NCBI RefSeq assembly: GCF_036226745.1
Contig: NZ_CP109013.1
Location: forward strand, 4,898,001 to 4,962,000
Length of the DNA: 64,000 nt
Origin: Streptomyces sp. NBC_00683
GTDB lineage: Bacteria > Actinomycetota > Actinomycetes > Streptomycetales > Streptomycetaceae
Reading direction: 5' to 3'
Shown: piece by piece, positions 56,800-64,000 of the stretch
Numbering within the stretch: position 1 is the stretch's first letter
Layout: each line of letters starts with the position of its first letter
Program-made: the position numbers and the translations under genes
Notes under the pieces: model-generated
The model's database searches: none
What the model saw: the letters and a program-made list of their open reading frames with translations, nothing else
What the model was told of the DNA's origin: nothing

Positions 56800-59159
56800 G
56801 CGGGACCGAGCCGCACCCGGAGCATCTCGTGCAGGGCAGGGCATCGGGGCAGGGCCGTGTCTACCAGTCGGCCGGCGATCAGTACGTCACCGAGAACCAC
56901 TACCACCAGGCGCCGGGCCAGAGTTCATCCCTCTTCGGGCCGTCCATGCAGCGAACGGTGGTGCGGGCGAAGGAAGGTCGGGCAGGTGACTGGCCCGCAC
57001 CGGATTCCGTACGCACTCCTCTCGTAGGCCGGACTCCGCGGATACTCAGGGACCGCGCCGACCTGATGAGCAGGCTGACGGACGCTGTCCGGAACGAGAG
57101 CGGCGGAATCCACGTTCTCCACGGAATGGGCGGCTGCGGCAAGACCGCTGTGGCTCAGACCCTCTTCAACGAGGTCGCCGGGCGCGAGGGCCGCACAGGG
57201 CTGTGGGTCAACGCCTCCGAGCGGGCCACGCTCCGTGCCGGAATGCTTGCCGTAGCTGCCGATCGTGGTGCGGAGACCTCCGAGCTCGCCGCGGCGCACG
57301 AAGGGCGCCGCGCGTCAGCCGATCTTGCCTGGCATTACCTGAACCATTCGGCACAGCCGTGGTTGCTGGTTCTCGACAACGCAGATGATCCCGCGGCTCT
57401 TGAAGAAGGCGCGTGGCTCCGGTCCAGCCCGCAAGGAACGGTGCTCGTGACCACGCGCGCAGCCGGCTCACGTGTCTGGAGCGGCGCGGAACTGCACCAG
57501 GTGGGTGTACTTCCGCTGGAGGACGCCGCATTGGTGCTGCATGACCTTGCTCCGGACGCGGGCACTCCGCACGATGCGGAGACCGTGGCCAGAAGGCTCG
57601 AATGCCTCCCGCTCGCCCTGACCTTGGCCGGATCCTTCCTGTCCCGTCAACTTCTGGAGAACTGGTCCATGAGCGACTATCGGCGGCACCTCGACGAGAA
57701 CCCCACCGAATTGATCGACAGGGGTGCGGCGCCGGGCAGTTCGGAGGGAAATGCGCGGCAACTCGTGGGGCGGACATGGGAGATCTCGCTCAACGCCCTG
57801 GCCGATGCCGGCATTCCCGAGAGCGAGTCATTGCTCCGCCTGCTCTCCTGCTGGAGCTCCGACCCGGTTCCGCTGTCGCTGCTGCGCCCCCTGTCCGTGG
57901 GCGCCGTCGACCTCGGTGCTGTAGAGCCGGCGCTGCCCGCCAACCGGGTCGAAACCGCGCTGCGGGGCCTGCTGGATCATTCCCTGGTCTCGCTCGTCGA
58001 CTCCGAGGAGAGCGGCGAAGTCGTGAGATGCGTCAAGACGCACGGAGTTCTGCTCGACAGTGTCGCGGCAGCGGTACCGAATGATCAGAAGTCGCTGTTG
58101 GTTCAGGGGGCGGCGCGTCTGCTCGCCTCGCAGATTCCCGCCGAGGTGGGCAGGGGAGTGGCGGGAGGCCGAGTACGCAGACTGGTCCCGCACGTGATGA
58201 ATCAGCTCCGGCTGGTGGAGGACCGCGACGCCGGAATCAGCGTGGTCGGGGTTGCGAATCCGCTGACCCAGCACGTTTTTGCGAGCGGGGACTATCAGGC
58301 GTCCCTGCATGTGTCCCAAGCCGCCGTGAAGGTAGCGGAAACGTATCTGGGGGAGGATCATCCGCTCACCCTCGGCGCCGGCCACAATGCGGCCCTGGCT
58401 CTCTTCAGGCTGGGGCGATTCGAGGACTCCGAGGCACTGCACCGAAAGGTCCTGGACGGGCGGGAAAGAGTTTTCGGTGAAGAACACCCGGAAACCTTGG
58501 AGAGCTTCCTGTCCTTTCACGAGCCTCTTGGTCAATTGGGGCGAGTGGAAGAGTGTGTGGCAGCGCTGAAGAAGGCTCAGGAAGTCCGAGGACGAGTTCT
58601 GGGTGAAAATCACCCGGACACTCTTTATGCCCGGGCGCTCCTCATCGAATACTTGGCCGTTGCCGGCGAAGTCGAAGAATTTGACCGCGTGGGGCCCGAA
58701 ACGATGGCTGTCTGCGAGGAGCTTCTCGGTAATGACTCATTGGCAACCGTCACGAGTCGCCACAATCTCGCCTTCGGCCTCTACCGCCTCGGCAGGTACG
58801 AGCAGGCCGAACCGCTTGCGCGAAGGGCCCTGTCGGACCGGCAGCGCGTCGGGGGCGACGAGCACCCGCTGGCTCTGTCGGCCGCGGTCCTCCTGAGCTG
58901 GATCCTGGCCGAGCGCGGGGCGCTGGAGGAGTCGATCTCGTTCGCCAGGGTTGCGGTGAACGGCCAGGAGCGGGCTCTTGGGCCTGAGCACCCCTACCTG
59001 CTCACGAACCGGACAGGGCTGGCCGCCTCCCTGGCGGCCTTCGGTCGCGTGGCCGAGGCCCAGGCGCTTGCGCGCCTGAATCTGCCGCTGTGCGAGCGCG
59101 TGCTGGGCGGCGACAGCCCTGTCACGGCGAGGACCCGCAGCTTGTTGGCTGCTCCCTGA
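56796..59159 (+). CDS. STAND NTPase (NB-ARC) with TPR repeats
   Basis: The 787-residue protein has an N-terminal motif GQGRVYQSAGDQYVTEN (18-34) shared with the upstream gene. It then has an NB-ARC ATPase with P-loop GMGGCGKTA (110-118) and Walker B LLVLDNADD (190-198), followed by winged-helix and linker regions. From about residue 500 to the end are kinesin-light-chain-like TPR repeats (LGEDHPLTL, FGEEHPETL, LGENHPDTL, LGPEHPYLL units). STAND proteins act as molecular switches: a ligand on the repeats triggers oligomerisation and activates an effector. The GTG start overlaps the effector stop. Codon use at 58.2-58.8 kb is less GC-rich than in neighbouring core genes, which suggests transfer. 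Confidence 0.88.
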   Translation: MSGTEPHPEHLVQGRASGQGRVYQSAGDQYVTENHYHQAPGQSSSLFGPSMQRTVVRAKEGRAGDWPAPDSVRTPLVGRTPRILRDRADLMSRLTDAVRNESGGIHVLHGMGGCGKTAVAQTLFNEVAGREGRTGLWVNASERATLRAGMLAVAADRGAETSELAAAHEGRRASADLAWHYLNHSAQPWLLVLDNADDPAALEEGAWLRSSPQGTVLVTTRAAGSRVWSGAELHQVGVLPLEDAALVLHDLAPDAGTPHDAETVARRLECLPLALTLAGSFLSRQLLENWSMSDYRRHLDENPTELIDRGAAPGSSEGNARQLVGRTWEISLNALADAGIPESESLLRLLSCWSSDPVPLSLLRPLSVGAVDLGAVEPALPANRVETALRGLLDHSLVSLVDSEESGEVVRCVKTHGVLLDSVAAAVPNDQKSLLVQGAARLLASQIPAEVGRGVAGGRVRRLVPHVMNQLRLVEDRDAGISVVGVANPLTQHVFASGDYQASLHVSQAAVKVAETYLGEDHPLTLGAGHNAALALFRLGRFEDSEALHRKVLDGRERVFGEEHPETLESFLSFHEPLGQLGRVEECVAALKKAQEVRGRVLGENHPDTLYARALLIEYLAVAGEVEEFDRVGPETMAVCEELLGNDSLATVTSRHNLAFGLYRLGRYEQAEPLARRALSDRQRVGGDEHPLALSAAVLLSWILAERGALEESISFARVAVNGQERALGPEHPYLLTNRTGLAASLAAFGRVAEAQALARLNLPLCERVLGGDSPVTARTRSLLAAP

Positions 59160-59169
59160 GTGAGCAGTG

Positions 59170-59206
59170 ACCCTCTCGGCCAGGACGGCGGACCAGTCGA
59201 GAGGGT
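59170..59206 (+). terminator. Terminator after the STAND gene
   Basis: ACCCTCTCG (59170-59178) pairs with CGAGAGGGT (59198-59206) just after the stop at 59159. Confidence 0.5.
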
Positions 59207-59251
59207 GTGGCTGGGGCGACTTGCGTGAGCCGGCCGACCTTTCGGTCAGGC

Positions 59252-59449
59252 TCAGTGCAGCGGGTTTCGGCTGATGTCCGAAAGGAATGCGGACCAGGTG
59301 TTGGCTGTGAAGCCGAGGACTCCGGTGCGCGGATCCTTGGAATCGCGCACCGCGACGGCGTCATGTCCCGCAGTCTTGATCTCGACGCAGTCCCCATTAA
59401 CGGCGGAATAGGATGACTTGGTCCATTCTGTCAGCTTGCCATGCTTCAT
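59252..59449 (-). CDS. DUF397 small regulator partner
   Basis: The 65-residue protein has the DUF397 pattern W-KSSYS...GDCVEIKT...VAVRDSKDP..GVLGF....W..FL. DUF397 proteins usually accompany XRE/DUF5753 regulators and act as their partners or antagonists (the BldB/WhiJ-type modules). The second in-frame ATG (59449) is used because GGAGG lies 7 nt upstream. The XRE gene lies upstream on the same strand, with a strong palindrome between the two. Confidence 0.88.
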   Translation of the reverse strand: MKHGKLTEWTKSSYSAVNGDCVEIKTAGHDAVAVRDSKDPRTGVLGFTANTWSAFLSDISRNPLH

Positions 59450-59558
59450 CAGCATGCCTCCGATGATTGTGCCGGTGGTCGGGTCTTGTGTCCCGGTCGC
59501 TGTGAATCAGCGACTCCGGGATCGACGCTACGCTGCGACATCATCGAAGGTGAGCACC

Positions 59559-59578
59559 GTTCACCCCTTTGGGTGAAC
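59559..59578. promoter_or_regulatory. 20-bp palindrome between XRE and DUF397 genes
   Basis: GTTCACCC (59559-59566) and GGGTGAAC (59571-59578) pair perfectly around CTTT. A further GGTGA lies at 59549-59553, so three GGTGA/TCACC boxes occur in 30 bp. It precedes the DUF397 gene (minus strand) and follows the XRE gene. An operator for the XRE protein is more likely than a terminator because no T-tract follows. Confidence 0.6.
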
Positions 59579-59658
59579 TAAGCCTTTGGGGTCTTCCTGG
59601 CTGGAGTCGCGCAGGCGTATGTTGCCGACTTTCATTCCGATGGCACTTCATCGCCTGC

Positions 59659-60516
59659 TTATGGCAGGCACTTTTCGGCTGCCGCAATGATGAAGTCGCG
59701 TGATTGTTCGGCGCTCAGGGCCTGGGCTCGCAAGTGCTCGTACATTACGGCGTAGCTCTGGACGTCATTGGCCTTCTCCAGGTACAGGTCGCTGGTGACG
59801 CCCTCGAGGTAGACGACGCTCGCGTCCATCGCCTCCTGGAACTCGAGGATGGCGAACTTTCCGTACATGCCGGGATGCGCGCCCACGTCGTAGGGCAGCA
59901 CCTGAAGTGTCACGTGCGGCAGCTCGCTCAGCTCGGCCAGGTGCAGCAACTGGGCCCGCATCGTCTGCGGGTTGCCGACGATACGACGCAGCAGTGCCTC
60001 GTCGATCACCGCCCAGAAGCGCAGCGGATTGACGGGATCGGTGAGGCGGTCCTGGCGCTTGAGGCGGATCTGGATCCGCTTGTCGATCTCATTGGGCGTG
60101 GCTTCGGGCCACATCCCTTCGATGACCGCCTGTGCGTACTCGCGTGTCTGCAGCAGACCGGGAACGATCAGCGACTCATAGACGCGCAGTGAGGCCGCGT
60201 CCGTCTCCAGGCCGATGTAGACGCTGTACGGGATGTCGCCGAACGCGTGCCACCAGCCCTGCTGGCGGGAGTCCTTGGCCATCTGCATGAGCGAGTCGAC
60301 GATCCGGTGGTCCTCGACCTCGTACACGCCGCAGAGGTCCCGGACGTCGCGCTGGCTGATCGAACGGCGGCCGTTCTCCAGGCGGCTGATCTTCGACTGG
60401 GAGACCAGCAGTCGCTCCGCCACCTCCTCGGCCGTCATGCCCTTGATCTCGCGAAGGCGGCGCAATTCCTGGCCCAACCGGCGTCGCCTGACGGTGGGAT
60501 TGACGTTGGTCGGCAC
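59659..60516 (-). CDS. XRE-family regulator with DUF5753 (WhiJ-like)
   Basis: The 285-residue protein has an N-terminal XRE helix-turn-helix (LGQELRRLREIKGMTAEEVAERLLVSQSKISRLENGRRSIS) and a DUF5753 domain from about residue 95 (ESLIVPGLLQTREYAQAVI, RLKRQDRL, LLRRIVGNPQTMRAQLLHL, VQVLPYDVGAHPGMYGKFAILEF). This type is numerous in Streptomyces and paired with DUF397 proteins, influencing development or phage/mobile-element genes. It probably represses itself and the downstream DUF397 gene. Confidence 0.92.
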   Translation of the reverse strand: MPTNVNPTVRRRRLGQELRRLREIKGMTAEEVAERLLVSQSKISRLENGRRSISQRDVRDLCGVYEVEDHRIVDSLMQMAKDSRQQGWWHAFGDIPYSVYIGLETDAASLRVYESLIVPGLLQTREYAQAVIEGMWPEATPNEIDKRIQIRLKRQDRLTDPVNPLRFWAVIDEALLRRIVGNPQTMRAQLLHLAELSELPHVTLQVLPYDVGAHPGMYGKFAILEFQEAMDASVVYLEGVTSDLYLEKANDVQSYAVMYEHLRAQALSAEQSRDFIIAAAEKCLP

Positions 60517-60621
60517 GGAAACGGCACCTCCGGCTATGCAGCTGTTGTAGCTGTGCGTATCTACTGCTCAGCAGATTGCCACCCCTGCCCGTGAGCGCGC
60601 TGGAAAACGGCCACACACAAG

Positions 60622-60658
60622 CGCGCGGGGCAGCCGGTGGATCCGGCTGCCCCGCGCG
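60622..60658. terminator. Strong hairpin between the GPP34 and XRE genes
   Basis: A perfect 16-bp stem (60622-60637 with 60643-60658) and 5-nt loop lie after the minus-strand GPP34 stop (60735) and before the XRE start (60516), ending the GPP34 transcript. Confidence 0.78.
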
Positions 60659-60734
60659 TGGTGCGGCTCCCGAACCGGGTCTGTGGGGACGACGGTGCGG
60701 CGGTATTCGGTTCTCCGCGCGATGCTCTGCGCGG

Positions 60735-61454
60735 TCAGTGCACGGAGGTGTGCGCCATGCTGCCGCGACGCGCTTGCGCTTGCGGCTGCAACGGCACGCC
60801 TGCCGCTTGCTGATTACGGCGCGGCTGTACGGCCACCCCGTTCTGGACGTCCATCACGGCATGCGCCACGAGGCCGCCCATCGGGTCGTGTCTGATCAGG
60901 TCCCGGAGCCGGGAGCGCGAAGAGCGCCCCTCGTTCCCGGGGTACAGGTGCTTGCCGAGTCCGACCGCATGGGCCAGCGCGGCGAGCGCCGCGGTCCGCG
61001 GGTCCGGCGGTACGCCGGTGCGGATCGCACTGTCCAGCCGGTTTCTGATGTCCCGGCTTATTGCCGTGTCCGTCGCCTGGTAGCGAGTCGTCGGCAGCAC
61101 TCCGCACATCTGGCCCGCCACGGCATGCACCATGCCGCACCGCTCCAGATGAGCGAGGTAGATCTGGCGAAGCCCCAGTCGGGGTCCGCCGATCCAGTGG
61201 ACGGCCCGGACCGGGCTGCCGCGACGGCGCAGCAGTTCCAGTGCGGAGTCCAGAGTCGGATCTCCTGTCGGCCGTGGCATCACCACGGCGATACGATCCC
61301 CGTCAGGGGCTATCCGTCCTGCCAGAGCCAGCTCTACTAGCTGTGCCCCGGCCAGGCCGAGGTCGAGCGACTGCGGCTGCGCTGTGGTACCCGTGGTCGG
61401 GTCCAGAGCGAGCAACAGAAGCTCCTCCGGAATTGTTCTGCGGCTCCTGCCCAT
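60735..61454 (-). CDS. GPP34 (GOLPH3-like) family protein
   Basis: The 239-residue protein matches GPP34: TIPEELLLLALDPTTG at the start, LGLAGAQLVELALAGRI and TALAALAHAVGLGKHLYP in the middle. The eukaryotic relatives bind phosphatidylinositol-4-phosphate in the Golgi; in Streptomyces many paralogues exist, with unknown roles in lipid or membrane organisation. The C-terminal 30 residues are Gln/Arg/Pro-rich and probably disordered. ATG 61454 has GGAGG upstream. Confidence 0.88.
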   Translation of the reverse strand: MGRSRRTIPEELLLLALDPTTGTTAQPQSLDLGLAGAQLVELALAGRIAPDGDRIAVVMPRPTGDPTLDSALELLRRRGSPVRAVHWIGGPRLGLRQIYLAHLERCGMVHAVAGQMCGVLPTTRYQATDTAISRDIRNRLDSAIRTGVPPDPRTAALAALAHAVGLGKHLYPGNEGRSSRSRLRDLIRHDPMGGLVAHAVMDVQNGVAVQPRRNQQAAGVPLQPQAQARRGSMAHTSVH

Positions 61455-61533
61455 CCATGCCTCCCCGCGTGGATGAATGACAGGGTGACCCCTCTCACAT
61501 TGGTCTGTCGAGGGTGCCTGGGTGCTTTGTGAG

Positions 61534-61562
61534 GGAACCGTTAGGTATGTCGTTCTCGTCTA
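61534..61562 (+). promoter_or_regulatory. Possible ECF (SigE-like) promoter before the carboxypeptidase
   Basis: GGAAC (61534-61538) and CGTCT at about 61557-61561 are spaced by 18 bp, resembling SigE-type promoters that control cell-envelope genes in Streptomyces. The transcript would begin near 61568, upstream of GTG 61649. Confidence 0.3.
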
Positions 61563-61648
61563 GCGGCCCAGCCAAGGGTTCACACAGGACACTGGTAGAT
61601 GGTTCGGACAGTGCGGGCATGTCCCCGCGGCGCATGGAGGAGGCATCG

Positions 61649-64000
61649 GTGGCGGGCGAGTCCCCCGACAATTCGGAGCAGCGGAAGTCGTCGGGGACGG
61701 CTGAGGGACGCGATCCGCGTCTCGCCGTGTTCCGCGAACCGGACGCTTCGGCGGGCACCGGGAGTACGACGGGCACCGCGACGGACACCGCGACAGCGGT
61801 CTTCCGCGCGCCGTTCTCCGCGGATGCTGCCGACGATCCGGCCGACGCGTCCGGAGATGCCTCTGCGGACGTGTCCGCAGACGTGTCCGCGGATTCCTCG
61901 GCTGCTGCCGGGAGCGAGCCGGATGCGGCCGGAGCGGATGCGCAGGACGCCGCGGGCTCCGACTCAGGGGCAGTGGAGGGCTCAACGGGCTCTGTGGAGG
62001 GCGTGAAGGCCCCTGTGGAGGACTCCGAGCCCCACGAGGCGGCCGAGGAGGTTGCCGCGGCTGACGGGGCGGCTGTGCCCCCGGAGACGGACGAGGCGGC
62101 TGCCGTCGAAATCGACACCACGCACGAGGCGTCCGCCGATGCCGGGTCTTCGGACGACGAGGACCCGGACCCGGACTCCGACGCCGACTCCGCGCCGGCC
62201 TCCGAAGCCGGTTCGGGCAGCGATGCGGGGTCGGAGGAGCCGGCCGAGCCGTCCGACTCCGGGCCTGCGCAGGAATCTGACTCCGACGCGGAAGCGGAAG
62301 CAGACGCGGAAGCGGAAGCCGGCGCTGAGGCCGCTTCCGGGTCCGACGCCGAGCCGGAGTCCCGCTCCGGGGCCGAGCCCGACGCCGCCTCAGGAGCCGC
62401 TGATGAGGCCCCCTCCGAGCCGTCCTCCACAGCGGAGCCGAACGACGCGCGGCTGCGCGCCGCCGTCGCGGCGTGGGTCGCGAAGGGGGGCGACGAGGAC
62501 TCCGTGCCCGAGGACTCCGCGTCCGAGGACTCCGCGCCCGAGCCGGACGCGAAGCCCGCGCAGGGCGACGCGTCCGAGGCTGTGACCGGGGCGGACACGG
62601 ACAAGGCTGCGGACGTCAGCGCCACCTCCGACGCGCCCCGCGTGCCCAGGACCCGCGAGGAGGCCACGCCCGAGAAGGCCGAGAAGGCCAAGACGTCCGG
62701 CAAGGCCGAGCAGGCCGAGCAGGCCGAGCAGGCCGAGCAGGCCGAGCAGGCCGAGTCCGAGGACCCGGCCGTTCCCGCGGAGCCCGCTGAGGACAAGCGA
62801 GGAATCGATCAGCCGACCACCGCCTTCAAGGCGCTGCGGCCCGGCCGGATCGACCAGCCGACGACCGCGCTGAAGCTTCCCCGGGACACGAGGCGGGACA
62901 CCCCCGAGGCCCCCGCCGAGCGGACCAGCAAGTTCGTACCGCTGCGGTCGGACGACGCGGGCCCGCCCCCGGCGCCCGCCCCCCGCCGGTCCGATGCGTC
63001 CGCGTCCGCGCCCCGCATCGGCCCCACGGTCACCCCGGACCTCACTCCGGGCCGCACGGCGGATCCCGGCCGTCCGGCCGGCGCCGTCCCCGGGCTCACC
63101 GAGGCGGAGCGCACCCGGCAGCAGCCCATGCCGCCCCTGCCACCGCTCGACCTGCTCGCCGAGCTGACGAACACCCCGCCGCCCCCGCAGACCCCGGTCC
63201 GCACGGCGGTCCGGCGGGTCAAGATCTGGACGCCGCTGCTGCTGCTCGTCGTGATCGTCTTTGCGATCGCGCAGGCGGTGCGGCCTCTTCCCGAGCCCAC
63301 GCTGACGCTCTCCGCCGACCCGACGTACACCTTCGGCGGCGAGAAGCTGGAGATGCCGTGGCCGGAAGAGGGCCAGGGCGTCGTCGAGGTCGAGGGCGTC
63401 GGCACCATCGGTTCGTACGGCACGGAGAAGACCGCGCCGATCGCGAGCGTCGCGAAGATCATGACGGCGTACGTGATCCTCAAGGAGCACCCGATCACCG
63501 GCAAGCAGGACGGTGAGCAGATCGAGGTCGACAAGACGGCGGGCGAGGAGGCCAACCGTCCCCAGGAGTCGACGGCGCCCATCAAGGAGGGGCAGAAGTA
63601 CACGGAGCGTCAGATGCTCCAGCTCCTGATGATCCCGTCGGGGAACAACGTGGCGCGGCTGCTCGCACGCTGGGACGCCACGACGGTGGAGGCCTTCGTC
63701 GACAAGATGAACGCGGCGGCCAAGGACCTCGGGATGACGAAGTCGACGTACACGGACCCGAGCGGTCTCGAGTCCTCGACCGAGTCCACGCCCGCCGACC
63801 AGCTCAAGCTGGCCAGGGCGGTCCTGCAGTACGACGTCTTCCGCGAGATCGTGAACATGCCCCAGGCCGACATCCCGGGCATCGGCAAGACCATCTACAA
63901 CAACAACAACATCCTGCTGGAACCCGGTGTCAGCGGCATCAAGACCGGTTCCTCCACCCCGGCCGGCGGCAACCTCATCTGGACCGCGGAGACGGTCGTC
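61649..64000 (+). CDS. D-alanyl-D-alanine carboxypeptidase with long acidic N-terminal domain (3' end outside the window)
   Basis: The frame is open from GTG 61649 to the end (784 codons visible). The GTG is chosen because GGAGGAGG lies 5 nt upstream; an ATG at 61547 is in frame but lacks a site. Residues 1-520 are acidic and Ala/Asp/Glu/Ser-rich with an (AEQ)5 repeat (62706-62750) and two IDQPTTA(F/L)K units. A membrane helix covers about 526-545. The peptidase S11 domain then has SVAK (Ser600, Lys603), SGN (664-666) and KTG (765-767). The cytoplasmic part is far longer than in usual DacA proteins and may be a docking or phosphorylation region. Confidence 0.9.
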   Translation, partial: MAGESPDNSEQRKSSGTAEGRDPRLAVFREPDASAGTGSTTGTATDTATAVFRAPFSADAADDPADASGDASADVSADVSADSSAAAGSEPDAAGADAQDAAGSDSGAVEGSTGSVEGVKAPVEDSEPHEAAEEVAAADGAAVPPETDEAAAVEIDTTHEASADAGSSDDEDPDPDSDADSAPASEAGSGSDAGSEEPAEPSDSGPAQESDSDAEAEADAEAEAGAEAASGSDAEPESRSGAEPDAASGAADEAPSEPSSTAEPNDARLRAAVAAWVAKGGDEDSVPEDSASEDSAPEPDAKPAQGDASEAVTGADTDKAADVSATSDAPRVPRTREEATPEKAEKAKTSGKAEQAEQAEQAEQAEQAESEDPAVPAEPAEDKRGIDQPTTAFKALRPGRIDQPTTALKLPRDTRRDTPEAPAERTSKFVPLRSDDAGPPPAPAPRRSDASASAPRIGPTVTPDLTPGRTADPGRPAGAVPGLTEAERTRQQPMPPLPPLDLLAELTNTPPPPQTPVRTAVRRVKIWTPLLLLVVIVFAIAQAVRPLPEPTLTLSADPTYTFGGEKLEMPWPEEGQGVVEVEGVGTIGSYGTEKTAPIASVAKIMTAYVILKEHPITGKQDGEQIEVDKTAGEEANRPQESTAPIKEGQKYTERQMLQLLMIPSGNNVARLLARWDATTVEAFVDKMNAAAKDLGMTKSTYTDPSGLESSTESTPADQLKLARAVLQYDVFREIVNMPQADIPGIGKTIYNNNNILLEPGVSGIKTGSSTPAGGNLIWTAETVV
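62704..62757 (+). repeat. 9-bp tandem repeat coding for AEQ
   Basis: The unit ggccgagca is repeated five times exactly (62704-62748) with a sixth diverged copy. It stays in frame and encodes AEQ units inside the acidic domain of the carboxypeptidase. Such a repeat can change length by slippage. Confidence 0.8.

Noticed and set aside
62704..62757. Short regular repeat considered as a CRISPR or minisatellite locus
   Set aside because: Units are 9 bp, directly adjacent, in frame and code for AEQ, with no spacers.
61495..62796. A 433-codon Ser/Ala-rich minus-strand open frame
   Set aside because: It mirrors the repetitive acidic domain of the carboxypeptidase; serine runs arise from complementary codons.
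1..64000. tRNA/rRNA genes, insertion sequences, prophage or CRISPR arrays
   Set aside because: No cloverleaf-like gene, transposase, integrase, phage structural gene or spaced repeat was recognised by eye on either strand.

Overview
The window is high-GC DNA from an actinomycete, almost certainly Streptomyces. GTG starts are frequent, genes overlap by ATGA/GTGA, and there are DUF3558, DUF397, DUF2637 and GPP34 proteins, mycothiol- and F420-linked enzymes, an iron box of the DmdR/IdeR type, futalosine-pathway menaquinone genes and actinobacterial System II cytochrome c biogenesis genes. I see no tRNA, rRNA, CRISPR array, transposase or prophage. Most of the window reads as core chromosome; about 55.9-61.5 kb looks like an accessory island.

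Layout. 0-3 kb: a DUF2637 membrane protein cut by the window edge and two DUF3558 lipoproteins. 3-14 kb: RtcB RNA ligase, a short-chain dehydrogenase, a YnfA-like protein, a flavin monooxygenase with a divergent TetR regulator, a Mut7-C RNase-like protein, a GNAT, an AraC regulator, a mycothiol-type enzyme, a SulP permease and a conserved hypothetical. 14-22 kb: hemL with a histidine phosphatase, a Tat-type deacetylase-like lipoprotein, and a complete cytochrome c maturation set (thioredoxin-like lipoprotein, CcdA, ResB, CcsB). 22-25.4 kb: a deaminase-ALDH-DJ-1 operon facing a MarR regulator across a clear operator-like dyad. 25.4-31.1 kb: menaquinone genes mqnL, mqnP, mqnM and mqnE, interspersed with a rhomboid protease, a tiny ORF and an Lrp/AsnC regulator. 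31-35 kb: a GNAT, a DUF4229 protein, a cysteine-containing leader peptide followed by a DAACS symporter, and a secreted hydrolase. 35.6-42 kb: a TetR regulator, a MaoC dehydratase, a two-domain FabG, a divergent thiolase and an acyl-CoA synthetase. 42-55.8 kb: a siderophore-interacting protein behind an iron box, a secreted PHP protein, an F420-type oxidoreductase, a class B PBP, a multi-pass membrane protein, a HAD hydrolase, FbiC, an SDR, a degenerate ADP-ribosylglycohydrolase and a sodium:solute symporter. 55.8-64 kb: a two-gene STAND signalling module, an XRE/DUF397 pair, a GPP34 protein and a D-Ala-D-Ala carboxypeptidase that runs off the end.

How the genes fit together. hemL, the cytochrome c assembly genes and the menaquinone genes all supply the respiratory chain. 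FbiC makes the F420 chromophore that the nearby LLM oxidoreductase probably uses. The fabG/maoC/fadA/acyl-CoA ligase set handles acyl-CoA, and shared TTAC...GAGTA dyads suggest it is controlled by the neighbouring TetR protein.

The most striking finds are two. At 56.4-59.2 kb a small putative effector carries a GxGRVYQ..DQ motif at its C-terminus, and the adjacent NB-ARC/TPR protein carries the same motif at its N-terminus. This is the architecture expected of amyloid-type signalling in bacterial NLR immunity. At 32.47 kb a 35-residue leader peptide with four Cys codons sits before a DAACS symporter, which suggests cysteine-responsive control and a cystine-uptake role. All functions are inferred from the sequence by eye; no database search was run.
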